64,000 bases of DNA from Mycteria americana (GCF_035582795.1 NC_134373.1:34256501-34320500); one strand, 5' to 3'. Positions 35,301-49,700 are shown, numbered from the stretch's first letter. The notes: generated by a model not told the origin, from the letters alone. Numbers and translations: made by a program.

Positions 35301-38300
35301 AAGATAGGGCACGCATCCCTGGCTGTTTCCAAACTGAGTTGCCATGTGACTGACATTAGATGCAAAGGATAATGGCAATAGTATCACTCTGCGGCACACA
35401 GAAAAGGAAATAATCTTTTCTGGAACATGTAAATCTGCCAAAGAGGAATCTTCCCCTTCTGGCATGTGACATTAGATCTTTAACAAGACTGAATTGCAGA
35501 TATCTGATTCTAAAAGAAAGAACCCCTACTGAAGTTAACTCATGGTTGTGAACAATATACACCTTTCTGGCCACAGAGGGCATCTGGTCTTGCCATCAGA
35601 AAGGACAGAAAGCTATCCTGAATGAATGTGGGCTGGTTATTGTCTCTGCAGGAGACAGCGTCTTCCAAGCTGCAGAGAGAGCTGAATTTGATGAACCGTT
35701 ACTGTGAGCGTAACCCTACTAGGTGGCTTTTTAACAACTGAGCCAGAGCCTGGGTCTTCTGGACTTGGGTCTCTCCTGCTTTCTATGTTTGAATTCTTGC
35801 CCTCTAAGAAGCCTTAGAAGCTTGTATGAATTGGAAGTTAAGGCTTTTGGAGATGTAACTTTTTTCTCCCTCATTCTTTTGGGCAATAATGGACCTGTTT
35901 TCTAATTTACTGTTTAGTATGAGTGTTTTTTCTCCAACTCATCGACTACTGCAGCCTTCCTCAATATTCCTCGCTGCACAAAACAGTAGACTTACCAGCT
36001 GGGTGTTTCTGCTACAGTGTGTTCAACTCTGAAACAAACTTAACACTTTTAGATGGCATCACAGGCTGAAGATTTATCATCCCAGGGCCTTGAGATGGTG
36101 GGAGGAAGCAGGGCGTATCACTTTTCTTTCCAGATAATCATCGTACGCTATGTGCAGACTTACTCAGACGTGCTGCACAGTTTTATGCTAGGTGACATTC
36201 TGATGATTATCTTTGCACTTTGGGGAGGTGATACTTTATTATCTTATTAAATAAAAGATTCAATCAATATTATGTGGACCACGATCATATGATAAATTTT
36301 AAAATAACTTAGTAATTATATTACCATGTTTTTCATTAATTATATACTTGAATCCGCATAACAGTTAAGAACTTCCATGGTTCCCACATTCTTGACCTTT
36401 ATGTAATTTTTGGCAAGGTTCCCTGAGGTTTAGGGGTTTTGCAGAGCTTTTGAAGTGTGAGAGAGTTAGTCTGCACAAACCACAGCCTTAGAAAACTAGT
36501 TCTTTGCAGACTAAAATTCCAGAAAGTGTTTTCTAAGCTTATTATAATTACTAACTGCTTTTATTAATTCCTAACTAAACTCACGTTAATTTGCCCTTGA
36601 ACTTTAATGAAATAGGTGCAATCATCATTGTGAAAAAGGACCTATTCAGAAAAAGCATGTATTTTATTTGCTAGCATATTCAGGTTCAATTTGTGCTGAA
36701 ATTAGTGATGATTTGCAAATAATAGTCAGGTTAAGATCCATCCTTTTTCCTTACCTCTGAATAGCTAGAATGGTAAAAGGTAATTCATTTTTCTTAGTAA
36801 TTGCTTCGGTGGAAAAATCTTTGAGAAGACAGCTAAGCCAAGTTTCTTGAACACTGTAAGAAAATACTTGGATCACACACAGAAAAACCTTGAAATGTCC
36901 ACTGCAATAAAACCTGGGACTGCATTTCATGGTGCCCATAAAATCTGCTCCAAAGCTTCCTAAAAAAAAAATGGCTCAGAACAATTCAGAAAATGTTTGA
37001 TTCAAATTACAAGAACTTCTCAGTGATTTAAGGGACAGTAGAGGTAGGGTCACTGTCAGCTCAGATTTTTTTTTCAGCAAGTTCACTCTTTTACTTCTTA
37101 TGCATAATTGAATAATGGATTAAACCATATTAAAACACATTGAGACAGGCCTTCCAAAATACAGGCTGTACACCATGAATATATTTTCTGATGGCAGCAG
37201 AATATAGGGATGTGCCTCGTGTCACCAGGTGGTGCTCTTCCACCATTTGTCAAAGTGTTTGCCTTTAAAGATTTGATTCTTAGAAAGATGTGCTATTCTA
37301 ATGGCAGTGTTGGATTATGCCAGAATCCACTGCTTGGAAGTAGTCAGAAGATGGAGGGAGTAGGCTGAACAGAAGCAAAGTTTGCTTTTCATTTAGGGTT
37401 AAGTTGCTGTCAGGCTAAAATTCCTAAACAACATTGCCCTGTGGGACTGTTTCATTTCAGAATGGGTACATGGATAAATTAATCAAGTTAAACTTGATGT
37501 CTACCCAGACAGTATACAGCTAATTTTTTCTGCAGGCAAGCGTCATTGTAAAGCAGCTTGTAAGTGGTCCTGGATATCTTAAAGGTGTGTTATTAGTGTC
37601 ATAATGAGACATTAGTATAAGAAGGCGATGGAGGATTTATAAAAGTTAACATTTTTCATCCAATTTTTTTCATCAAAAAAGGCTGTAGATTATTTTAAAG
37701 TTAATGAAGTGAAATAATTGTTGATGCAGTGCTTGAAATTCACAGAAAAGGCAAGTCCTATTTACTTGAATAAAATAGGAATCAGATAAGTGGGAATGCC
37801 TTTGTTCAGTACTTCACGTGCCTTTCCACTCACTCTTCAGCCTATTTTCCTTTTTGCTTAGCTCTGTTCAAGGTTACAGTTCAAGTGCTCACCTTGTATC
37901 TCGACCTTTCTGTCTTCTGCCTCTACATCACCGCTATTTTCTCTTGCACCTCTTACTGCTTCTCTGCCTTTTCAGTTCTCTTTCACAAAAATTGACACAG
38001 AAGAAGAAAAGCCAAAGAAAGTCCTCCACCTTAGACTGTCTTTCTCTTGGGAGTGAGGTGTACCTGTGAGAGGTCTGTTACTGTCTCAGATTATCTGATT
38101 CCGTCGGAAAACTTAACTGTGCATTCTTACAACTATTTTAATTGAAGGATGTGCCATACCATTATGACACATAGAAAGTAAAGTCTAAATCCATATATTT
38201 TGCCCAAAAAAGCCATGGTGAAAATATACACCTCTCTGCCCCTTTTTAAGGATTTGTTCCAAGAGAGCCAGTGATCCAACAATCTATATTCTTTTGGTCT

Positions 38301-38454
38301 TTGCACATCAAATAAATCTTAAAGCGTGATTCTATTTGGAAAACTTTTACCTTTTAAAAGTATATTATAAGTTCCTGGGCTTTTTGTTTTCCAACAATTC
38401 CAAATCAGATTTCCTCAGTCTAAATATAAAAATGAAACAAAACATTTCTTCCCA

Positions 38455-38780
38455 GTGCTAGCATCACAGACACAGCTGCGATCTGAAATTTAATATCCTG
38501 GCCCAAATCGAGGACTGCGTGACGCGCTTACAGTGCAATTGTTCTCATTTTCTTTGTACCTTCGCAGGTAAAGGCTCAATGACTCAGACTTAATTAGTTG
38601 GTCCATGGATGATACGTGAGTCAGAAAAACCCACTTCGTTCTCCCATAGATTCATTTCTCTCGACTGTAATACAGATGCCCTGAGACTTTCGGAAGAGAA
38701 GATGTGTAACGGCACTGTCCCGAACAAACTTCACTATGGGTAATTACTCTGTGTCAGGGTGTACTGTGCCTGTCCTTGCC
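38455..38780. promoter_or_regulatory. Candidate regulatory block with two AP-1 sites
   Basis: TGACTCA at 38580-38586 and TGAGTCA at 38617-38623 are two consensus AP-1 (FOS/JUN) or NF-E2-type cores 37 bases apart. They sit in a block that retains CpGs (GCGTGACGCGC near 38517, CCGAAC near 38721) unlike its surroundings. The sequence looks unique. Enhancer activity is inference. Confidence 0.3.
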
Positions 38781-41700
38781 TGGACTTTGCAATATGTACC
38801 CATGTAGAAACCAAGAAACTCCTCAGTAGCCTGATTTTCGAAGAGGGCACAGTAGGCACTCTCTGAAAATCAAGCCTCTCATAAAGTTTCTCAAAAATGG
38901 AAGTACCCAAAACGCCTAGTTACTTGAACATTCTGACCGCAGTCTTTGAGTGATGTGACCAAAATCATGACGCCGCAAAAAAGTCTGGTAAAAACTTTAG
39001 TATTAATCAGATACGTAATTATAATATTCTCTTATTCTCCAGACAGACTGCTATGAGAGCTTTCGTGGATGAAATTGTAGAGAGGACCAGCCACCAATTT
39101 TTTTGACTTTTGCCTATGTGGACCATGAGTGAGCTGTGGTTTTTTTCTTACCAGAACATCAGCATTTTCACCATTGGACTGTCTTGTCCTCTACAAATTC
39201 CACAGGCCATAAAGTCTTTCCTCTTCCTCCTGCTTAGAAAAGGAACTATGCTAACTATGTCACCAAGAAGGTGGCCACGAACAGGAGCTTCTACCATCGC
39301 TCCCACCTGTTTTACCTGTGTTTGCCTTGGGTCTGGTTGGGATGAAGTAGCAGCTTGGTAAGTGAGCTAAAAATGTTCATGTTAATGTTGCCCATCTTAG
39401 TAAAACAATATTAAAAATGACACAAACATCATTTTCAAGAAAAGTGTCTTCCTGTCTCCCTGTATGTTTTAAACTGTTAAATGCTGGGAATAGGAATCAT
39501 TCAGAGGAGAGACTGAATAGGATCTTGGCTAGACTGTAGCTTCTAGATTTTACCAATGGATGTGACAGTGGGCATGTTTAAAACATCACTATTTAATGTT
39601 ATATGAGATTGCTGAAAGGGTGCTATACCTTGCAAAACATATCCGCCTGTTTGATGGGTTGCAATGGTCTGCTGCAGCCTTTAATGCAATGGCTACTGTA
39701 ACAGGTCTGTGACTTTTTCATTTCACAGTGCACAGAGTCTCACTTCCACAGATGATAATTGGGAATTTGCAGTTGCCTACTGAATGGTTCCTCGTGCCTA
39801 CTACACCTCAAGCAATAGATGAAGGGGGGCTGAATAACTGTAAAGAGACGGGATACAACCAAGACAACAAATAGGAAAGAAGAGTAAATGCATACAGAGG
39901 AAGATACTACTGCTGTGCCTGGCAGTCTTGCTAATTCCAGAAATCTAGATTGAAACCTTCATGGCAGGAATCATTTCATTATGGATCAGGATGGAAGTGA
40001 TCTCTCTGCTGGAGCTGCCAGGCAACAAAATGGGTTGAAAACAGAGCCCATCCAAGGTGTGAGCCACAGAAAACAATGCAAAAATTGATACTGACTTCGG
40101 AAGGCTTGGGTTAAGTCCCTTACAGTTGGCTTCAGTTTCTCCTGAAATTAGGAATACAACTCAGAAGATGCAGTTATGGCATTATTGAGGTCCATATTCC
40201 AATGAAGCCACTGGGATCCTTTCCATTTACTCCAAGACCTGTCCATGACACTTTGTTTTATGGTATACACAAAAGAACATTGTACCCTAACAACAGGACC
40301 CTGTACAAAAGACCATTACGCAGGGAAGTATACTTTATCTATCATGCAGAATTTATGGAAATAAATCTGTCTTTTAGGCCTCCCCAGCATAGCGATCGTT
40401 GGAAAATTACCTAAATCTATCTGTTTATTTGTCTAACTGTGCCTGCCCAACAAAGAGTGGAGCCCTTGCTGTTGCTGTTATAACCCCATCTCATATTTTA
40501 ATTCTTGTTACAAGAAAAAACAAATTGTGCTAAAAGATACAGTGAAACCTATTGTTACATTTTCAGTGGTGACCAAGTTTGATGTTGTCAGAAGTCCAGG
40601 CTGAACAGCGAAATAAATCGCGTGGTTATAAAAAAAGGAGGAAGCTCTTTAGCTCAGCATCATGGGGCCAAGATTAATGAAATTGAAAAAGCAAGACAGG
40701 ATTGTTCAGAGCAGCTGCACCAAGACCCAGAATTTGGCTTACCTTCACAGATCAAAATAGAGCAGGGAAAGGGAAAATGAAGACTAAAGCTGAACCTGCT
40801 AGAGATTTGCAAGCACAAAATCCAAAGATCTGAAGGAAGGGAGGTTTTTCTTTTTTAGACAGTACCCCCCTTGGGACTTTTTTTAAACGTAATTGGTATT
40901 TAGAAGATTGATTATCTGAATGTCATAGGGGACAACGGCTCTGTCTGGATAACTGGGTGAATTTGCATCACAATTAGGTATTGGGAAGCAATGCCTTTGT
41001 AGAGTATTTTATTGAGGTTCAAGTCATCAAAGATGAGTTGTAATGACCTTTCATGCCTTTCCATTTATCCATTTCCTAACCATATACCAGGTGAAGGAAA
41101 ATTCCAGCCTTCACTGTAAAGGAGAAAAAAGTTTCCACTCCTTGTGATCGCATAGACATAAAGCAAATTAAAAGAACCTATTACATTTCTGTAAGTATAT
41201 CATTTTAAGCCAGCTTTGTGATTTTGGGTGCCAGTTGCATGAGTTTTAAAGTTCCTGGGAGTTAATTAGCCCTGTCTCCCTCCTTTCCTTTACTTTAAAA
41301 AGCCAAAGAAACAGTTAAGTTTTCTATGGTAAGTTTGATCCCCACTTTGTCTGATACTCAGTTACTACTTAAGCCCCTAGTTTATACTGCCCTTGGCTTT
41401 TTATTTATCCTTTTTCTTTAACATATTTGAAAAGGAATTTTATGAACATGTCATGGCTCAGGAAGCTTTTTTCCAAGTTGATGTTTCTTTTCAGTAGTTA
41501 TGTTATAACCTGCGCTGGCTGCTGCCTCTGAAGGTCACATACATCCCTTCCTAACACTCCTCTGTTTCAACCCTTCTTCTTGTCCCTGTTTTTTGTTTGT
41601 TGGTTTCAATCTGCCTCTCCATGACAATCAAATTAGAGCCGTGCAGTTCTCTGTGAGGAGAAGGCAGACAAAAAGCAGAAAGCCTGTATTGCTCTGGTGA

Positions 41701-42179
41701 GCATGCTAGCCTCTGGGACCGCATAACAGTTTTCTGCAACTCTAATTAAGACGTGGCCTGTGGTTACACCAGTACACAGCCTGAGCCAGTCTGGCATATT
41801 TTTGCTTTTATTACTATTCTTGTTTTGATCACTCTGTCAGGGCAGCAGTCGGTATGGACTGGCTCGTGGATGCTCTGCTGCCCTCCAAGGGGTGGAGACG
41901 ATGCTCTCGCATGGCTTTTCTTGTTCCTTCGCCTCCCCGAGATGTCTCTAGTTGCAGCCTCACGCAGTTTATTTTTCACGATGCTCTGTGTATGGCGAAG
42001 AGCCTAGAAACTGCACGCCTGGGGTAGACTTGAAAAGAGACCACTCTCAGGTATTTCCGAAGCCGTCGTCAACAAGAAAAGCTACCATGCCTCCAAGCTG
42101 TGGATTAGTTTACTACCAGGCTGCTATCACCCAGTAAATCCTTGTGCATGAGTGTAATTTTATTCATGAGTCCAAAGCG

Positions 42180-43720
42180 TGGCAGAGCCGGAGCAGGGTG
42201 TTAGTGAGCGACCGGTGCCTGGGCACGGCTTTCCAGCCCCTGGCCCTGCCATCGTACACCCATCGTGCCACTGGGCCTGCCGGGCGCTGGCAAACGTGGG
42301 GCGGGAGGCCAGGCTCCAGCACAGCCAGTCCCTGCCGACACACAGGCGTCCGCCTTCCCAACGGGGCTGCGCTTAGACACGGGCCCCACGACGCGCCCGC
42401 TGCCAGGAGGCAGAGGCAGCTCTGCGTTAAGGGGGTGCAAAGGTTCCCGAGCGTGGGACCTGTGTGCGGGCCAGAAAAAACACAGTTAAATCCCCCTCCG
42501 CTGTTAGGTCACCAAACGAAACCCAGCTGCTAATGAGGAGTGTCAGTGCCCTGTGGGACACGGGAGGCCGTGAGGCATCCCCCAGCTCACAGAGCACTCA
42601 ATAACTTGTCCTCCATGCTGGTGAGAGGCCTCACGTCCCCTTGCAAAAGGAAAAAAGGAAGAAAAAAAGAGAAGGGCGAACGCCAGCAGAACACAGGGGA
42701 AGTGCCCGGGACCAGCGGGAGCAAGCAGGGAGCGGCGGGCTGTGAGGGGACGGCTCCGCGGCCCACCCCTCGGCCCGGGCGCGGTCGCGGGCACGGGGGC
42801 ACCGGGGCTCCCCCAGGGGCGCCGCCCCGGGCACTGGCGGGCGGGGGCGGGCGGCGCTCCGGCGGTTGCGCTCCGTGCAGTCAGTCACATGAGCCGCCGG
42901 GGAGCCGTGCAGCCCCCGCCCTCCTTCGCCCGCACCCCTTTGGCCGAGAATGGCACGGCCCGGATGCGCTTGTACGCAAGGAGGGTGCGGGCGAACCATT
43001 GAGCGGGGGCGGGGGAACCCGGCAGCCGCCGGCTGGGAACACCCCCTTCGCCCGGGCGTTGCGGCGGGGGGAGCGGACGTGACAGGCTGAGCGGCTGGGC
43101 GCAGGCTGCCGGAGAGGGAGGGCGATGGTCGTCCCCAGGGGACAGGAGCAGCAGGCCCCCCAGGAGGTACCGTAGCGGCGTCTCTCCAACCCCCCCCCCC
43201 CCCGCTCCGGGCAGAGCGGCGTTGGCCAGGCGCGGCCGCCCGCTGTTCCTCCGGCCCCGCTGCACTGGCTTCTCCGGGCTCCTTGCCTGCTCCTTCCCCT
43301 CCTCGCCTCCCCGCGGGCTGGGGCGCTGACCGGCCCTCGCCGCCGCTCTGGGGCTGCGCCGGCAGCCCGGGGGTCACTGCTGCACGGCGGGCACGGCCCT
43401 GCGCCGTCCCCCGCCTGCGGCCCACCGCCCCGTGAGGTGGGGTCCCTCGGGGCGCGGGGAGCCGGGCCCCTCTCCGCCCCGCTCCCGGGGGAGGCCCTGT
43501 GGGGCTGCTGGCAGCGCCTGTGTAGGTCACCTTCTGTGCACCATTACGTTTCCTTGTCCCCTCTGCTTGCGAGGCTTTTCAGGTTTCCGTGGGAGGGGGA
43601 GGAGAGAGGGAGGCTGTCGAAAAGATTTTGGGGAAGAGAGGGGAAGAGGGAGGTGGGGAGAGTGTGTAGGTGGGTCCCTGCAGCCCCTGAGGGGGAGACC
43701 CAAAGCCCTGTTAGCCGTCT
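42180..43720 (+). promoter_or_regulatory. CCDC93: CpG-island promoter of CCDC93
   Basis: GC and CpG density rise sharply here and peak at about 42700-43500 around the first coding exon at 43125-43166. There is no TATA box at a plausible distance, which fits a broad housekeeping promoter, and several GGGCGG-type SP1 cores are present (for example near 42840-42850). The long open frames on both strands, such as the 299-codon minus frame at 42631-43530, are low-complexity Ala/Gly/Pro/Arg shadows of GC-rich DNA. The exact transcription start cannot be set from sequence. Confidence 0.85.
43125..43166 (+). CDS. CCDC93: CCDC93 coding exon 1
   Basis: The exon encodes residues 1-14, [14 protein letters not shown], ending at a GAG codon before the GTACCG donor (phase 0). 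The start is chosen because human CCDC93 opens with a similar short Met-x-x-Pro-Arg-Gly leader that joins directly to the same [10 protein letters not shown] sequence of exon 2. It sits in the CpG island, and this leader is the least conserved part of the protein. Confidence 0.9.
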
Positions 43721-46700
43721 CTCCGGCCTAGGTCTGAGGTGCTCGGGTGCTCTGGGCCTCTAGTAAATCACGTATGTTCTTGGAGCTGTGGGGTTTCACC
43801 CGATCACATGGGGACAAAAGCACTGTGATGTGCTGATGAGGCTTTGGAGCACTGAAACTATCCAGGCTGCCCGTCAGAGTTTAGTTTTTGTTACTGCCGT
43901 ACTTTGCTTAAAATTGCATTACCCAAAAAGTGGAATTCCACATGAGTTTCTCCTCCTGTTTTTGTATATGATTGTAGAAGCGTTATTGTGAGGTGTACAA
44001 CTTTGTGAACCCTGAAATTGAAACAAATGTGCAAAATTGAGAATAAATTAGCTGTCTTATGGCAATAGGAGCAATCTGTCTAGCTGGAGGCAAACAGCGG
44101 GCCAGGAGTTTGAACAGCAAAAGCAGATTAAAGTATTTAACTGAGTGAAAAAGATGTGATGTTAAATCCATGTAGAAATGCATTACCTATTTCTTTAACG
44201 TCTTTCAAATTAACAACCAAATTGCTAATGGAAGTCAATGTTTTCCCTGATATGTGGTCTATGTTAAGATAAAGTTTGGAAAACGTTCATTTGAAGAATG
44301 AAAGACAAACACTGAATTAGTGTTGTGTTGTTTGTTTGTCAGGTTGAAACAAGAGAAGATGAGGAACAAAACATCAAGTTGACTGAAATTTTGGAACTGT
44401 TGGTGGCTGCTGGGTATTTTCGAGCAAGAATCAAAGGATTATCACCCTTTGACAAGGTGAGACCAATGCAGTATTTTTAAAAACCTTTTTTAAGTATATG
44501 AGGATTACATATTTTTTACAAGTTAGTTTAGCAGTTCTACGCGATTAAAAGAAAAAAATACTTGGAACACGTGAGTCTTTCCTGTGTAAATAATTCTGCA
44601 ATTGACCCAGTTTCAGACAGATAGTACCTCCTCAGTCTCGAAAAACGATTTTGTACAGCAAGGCCTGTTTTAAATGAGACAATTGGATGCGAGCTAATTG
44701 CTGGTGTGCTTTTTTGTGGGTGTTATGGCCTAAGTTAGAGTCATATATGGGGAATTTTGCCCCTCTTTCAACTGCAGTTAGAATAGCTACAAAGACTTGA
44801 TACTTGGAGATAGCATGGTAATTTTAAAAAGAATTATTCATTAATGAGAAATGAGGCAATATTTGTCTTGAGAGGCTCTGTGTGAGAGTGGAACAATTAG
44901 CCTAGTGAGATTATTTTTGGGCTGTTTTTTCATATCTTTAGAACGTCATGTATGTTAACCTTTCATTGTCCTAGACAGGAAGTATGTGATAGTGACAGTG
45001 AGCAAAGTTCAGGTTGAAAAGAGGCTTCTGAATTGTTTTAGTTCTGACTCTGTGGGAAATTCCTGAACCAAGGTTTGAAAACACAGAACTACACCCTTGA
45101 AATGGACTTTTCTGTTTTCTGCTGTTTCTTTGATCATAGCACAGCCCTACTTTGCAATACAATTTTAGTTTCTTCAAACTGCTTGGCGTTACTGACCTTA
45201 GCTGCTCAGGAGGCTGTGCACACAGACACAAAGTAGTTTCAAGGAGACCACCTTAGGATGCAGTGTTGTTGCGTTTATGTGTAGAAATGGATGCATCAGG
45301 TTTATACTTGCCTAAATACAATTGCAAAGTTACCATTTAATGACAATGCTTAACCTTTACAAAAATGAGCATTGCTATAGAAAATGATCTAGCTGCTAAT
45401 ATAAAAGGGATACTGATTAACTGTTTCAGTGGGAATGTGAGAGGGGTAATGTGTCAGAAAACCTTGTACAGAACACCCTAATTTGCTGTGTGATGTTGGC
45501 AAGTTATTCCACATTTTAATCCCTTTTTTCTGTTCTTTGCCTTTGCATACTTTTAGCTTATCTTGCATATGTTTATGCAAGGTTGTCTTTAAATATTTAT
45601 GTAATTTATGTAAAGTTGATGAAATGGCTCGGGAATTTAAATATGCCTAAGTATCTGTAGGAATAGGGCCTGAAATAGAGATTTCTACAGAGCTGGGGAT
45701 TTCCATTACTATGTTGATACTGTGCCTAGCACTTGGTGTTGCATGTGTCAGCAAGCAAAGAATAATAGTAGCAAAGATGTATATAAAAAGGTAAATATAT
45801 GAATACAGAAATTATGATCCTTGATAAAATTTGGTACGGTCACTTTTTAAAGATTATGACATTTAACATACTGTCGTGTTTTATCTATTGGGGTTCTTTT
45901 AATCCGAGAGCTATTTCAAAACTAATACATAAAGCTAAGAGAGGAATTTAGAATGTCACTAACTGCTCTGATTTTTTTTTTCTGTCATCTTGTATATGTG
46001 TATTGTATGTAGAAGTTGATATGTATTCTATGTATATATATTTCTGTCTCTATATAAGATGGAGAAAAGAGTAAGCTGTAGTTTCTAAAATAAATAAAGC
46101 TTTTAATATGTGTTTCATTTTACCTCTTCAAATTAAGATGGAACTAACCATGCTGTTGCTCCTTTACTAGGTGGTAGGCGGCATGACGTGGTGCATCACT
46201 ACTTGCAGCTTTGATATCGATGTTGATTTATTGTTTCAGGAAAACTCTACTATTGGTCAAAAAATGTAAGTTGATTAAATGGCAAGTGTGGTATTTTTTT
46301 TCTTCTTAGAAAAGAAGAAGTGGGTGTGGGGGGGAAGTTACCTGATATTTGCTGGTTTATAAGAAGGATTTTTAGTCCATTCTTGCTTTTCAAGACCACA
46401 TGTTTGCAAATCATTGCACTGGTTTCTGGGTTTCTCAGACTGTAGTTCCACAAACTCTAAAACCAGAAAGAAGCTTATTCCAAAAAAAGCAGTGCTATTC
46501 CCCTCTGGGCTGCCATGTTCTTATATCCCTACTAAGCAGTGAAAGCATTTATGTGGCTCCACATTGAACTGGATTGGGAACTGATCCAGATTAAAACCTA
46601 CCAAAAAAAAAAGGAAAATAGTTTTAACATGATTCAGTTCCTGGATCCGTTTCTCTATGCAGCTGCACAGTTGCTTGTGCTGGCACAAGGGGATGATGCA

Positions 46701-49700
46701 GAGGCCAAAACAAAGGGCAGAGGGAGACCATGCTGCTGGAAACTGGTGTGCAACATTAGAAGACCTTCCTTGAGTTCTCTATGTCTGCAGCTTTGCTGTG
46801 TAAATAACCTCTGATTCTCCTTTATGGTTCTGGGTTGGAATTGTAGGCATCAGCAAACAGAATTTAAAGCATGACACTGTTGCCGAAACAGTTACCTGCC
46901 CCATATTGAGGAGTTCCTTCCTGATAGTGGCCCAATGAGACCATTTTGGTTTGATTCATTTCTTCTGCATGGAATTTGCTCATAAGCCAGCTAATTCCTG
47001 TATTAGGGAGGTTGTAAAAATTGTTTGTGCTGAGAAAGGGATTACATTCTAAACTACATTATTTATTTAAGCATTTCTGTGATAAAAGAGCCATAATTAA
47101 AATTTGCAGGAAGTAAGAATAACCTGTCAAGTTACAGTTGCGTGAAGAGACTTGTTTTCTCAATGTAGTTGAACATCTTTCTGTGCTGTTTTCTTGAAAG
47201 TCATTTGGCATCGGCAAGACTGTAACACATTTAAAAACAAAAATTTGTGGTTATTGCCAGCAAACTTGGGGACACTCAAATCATCATAGATAAATAACTA
47301 CATAAGGCATTGTTAAGTGGACAGAATTAGGTAGAGACTAGGAATGAAGATGGTGGTGGTAGTTTTTATAATTGCCGTCTTTGTTATCCTTAAGAACAGC
47401 AGGATAGGAAATAGTTAAGTTGTTCTGAAAATGTTCTGTTATCTTTCCAGCTGACTGGATGCAAAATTGGCAAAACAAAAACCAGGCTCCCCTCCCAAAA
47501 CAGCAACAATGATTTATTTGTAAATCTAAAGTGTTCAGAGCCACTGTCCATTTGGGCAGTACTGAATATTACTGAGGTCAGTACTGGACCAGTTAATTTT
47601 TTTCCTTCATGGAAAAATAGTTCTAGTTTTCCCAGTACAGTGTTCATCCTCAGTGCTGAAACCTGCTTTAAAAATGTGCTTGAAAGCATTGGCAGCAAAA
47701 AAAATACCTTGCCCTAAAATAAGGGATTCAGTGGAAGCAGGGTGATGTTCTTGTAGATGAACCCCTTGTGTTAGGATAATCCTTTCACTTTACCAGCTCT
47801 TATCTGAGCAAGATGGTTGCCAGCAAATTCAGTTTTACTCACTTCAAAACCATGTGAAGTATACTGTCTATTTAGCTTTTAGGGGTAATATATATTTAAG
47901 CTCATTTAAACTCAGTAGTAATGCCAAGATATATTTTGGGAGTTCTGCTAAACAAATTTTTAAGTCCTTACATTTGATTCTGGACTTTCTTTGAGTGCAT
48001 ATCTTTTACTTAGTATAACTGTTCCTAAAGCTAGTGTTTCTTCATGTGTGCATATATTATAATATGCAAAGGTGTTTGTAGATATATCTTACATGGGCAT
48101 TTCATCTGACCAGACATGCAGGTCTTAAAATTTTGTGTGTAATACTATAAATGAAATCACAAGCTAGGAGCCTGCAAGAGGGGTTTAATCACCTCTTCAC
48201 AGACTAATAATATGTATAGTACAATGTAAAAGCTATTTTGTAAATGAAAGTTTGATTGCTTTTCACAGCTGTATACAATTGAAGCCACTAGAGGGAACCT
48301 TCTAACTACTAACTGTTTGCAAAAATAATTTCTAATTTACAAAAGAAAATTGTAGCATATATACATGTGTGGTTTTTGTTGTTTTAATAGTGCCTTAACT
48401 GAAAAAATTGTGTCAGTATTACCAAAAATGAAGTGTCCTCATCGTTTGGAACCACATCAGATCCAGGGACTGGATTTCATTCATATATTTCCTGTTGTAC
48501 AGGTAATAATTTTGTGATGTATCGATACTGTGCTGAAAAAGGCCATAAAACTTACATAAAAATTTTAACAAAATCTGTATTATTGTTTGGCTCTTTAACT
48601 TCAGAATGAATAATCCCAGAGAAGTAGTTTAAATGAATGTTTTTAAAGAATTGAGTGACGTTATGGATGACAGAATGAAGTATTATTTGATCTACATTTA
48701 AGAAAAACACAAAACAAACTCTTTAAATTCTTTGAAATGGAGTCAGATTCTGCCTTTTGTGGAACGTCTGCTTAAAGAAACTAAAGTTTAAGCTGTTTTC
48801 AGAATCTGATAAACTACTTTGCTGGACTAGGAAATAGAACAAGTATCTTGCAGTCTATGTTTAAACTTATGGAGTAAGTTGTGCAGATAGTCACTCAATC
48901 AAAAGGATATGAATGAGGCGAAAGCCAGCTGGGGTAGTTTCTTTAAGCATAATTCATTGTTCATTCGTATCACTTAAAAACTATGGGTGGAAAAATGACT
49001 TGATCTGACATGTCACCCTATTGCTGTGTATTTGTTGAGCAACACTAACTGACCATGTGCATGCTCGTAGTTCTCCATTTTATTAAGGTTTAAGCTAACA
49101 CATGATGTGTTCTAGTTAGGTGTGGTATCTTGAGAATCCTTGGTATGTTGTTACGATTTTTTGATTTTACTTTCATCTGCACACAGAAGTGTATCTTTGA
49201 TAAACAGGGAAAATGAAGACTGTTAAGCAAGCTTCTTTTTCATTAAATATCTTCTTACCGCCTGCCTGTGAAAGAATTTAGCAAGTAAGAGTTTAATCTA
49301 AATTCCAGTTTGTAAGAAGTGGGGAAAACTTCCTGTTTTCTCTTTCTTGTTATCTTCTAGTAGGGGGCTCCTGAGGAAAACCACACTTAACTTTTTGTGG
49401 TGAGTGCAGTTATGTGGAGTGCGCTACTGTTATACAGCTTTCAAGCTGTGCTCATGCTGCCTAAGGTGGAAAGTTTGTATCTTGTTAATGTGAGTTTTAA
49501 CTTCTAAACTTGCATTTTCCTACCAAAAAAAACCCAAAAAACCAAAACCCACCCAATCCAGGTTAATTTCTTGCCCTGGTCACTTCATGATAATGATGAT
49601 CATAATGATTGGTTACATTTATCAAATACAAGACTTCTCTCACAGGAAAAATAATTCTTCTCCTAAAGTGAGAACATAAACTATTACTTCTGCTGTAAAA

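Larger units (their letters stand above)
29573..42150. other. Intergenic, AT-rich, no gene supported
   Basis: This long stretch contains a probable MITE fragment at 32248-32312, a CCTAAGTG short tandem at 34749-34779, a possible weak MIR trace near 40098-40170 and a CpG-retaining block at 38455-38780. Open frames such as 30118-30486 minus and 37818-38069 plus carry no motif I recognise. Distal regulatory elements or a long noncoding RNA could exist but cannot be demonstrated from sequence alone. Confidence 0.5.

Noticed and set aside
40098..40170. Possible third MIR relic
   Set aside because: Only a short phrase resembling the core (GTTAAGTCCCTTACAG, CTTCAGTTTCTCCTG) is seen, too little to call.
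42631..43530. 299-codon minus-strand open frame across the CCDC93 CpG island
   Set aside because: The translation is low-complexity Ala/Gly/Pro/Arg in GC-rich DNA, overlaps equally long frames on other strands and has no domain.
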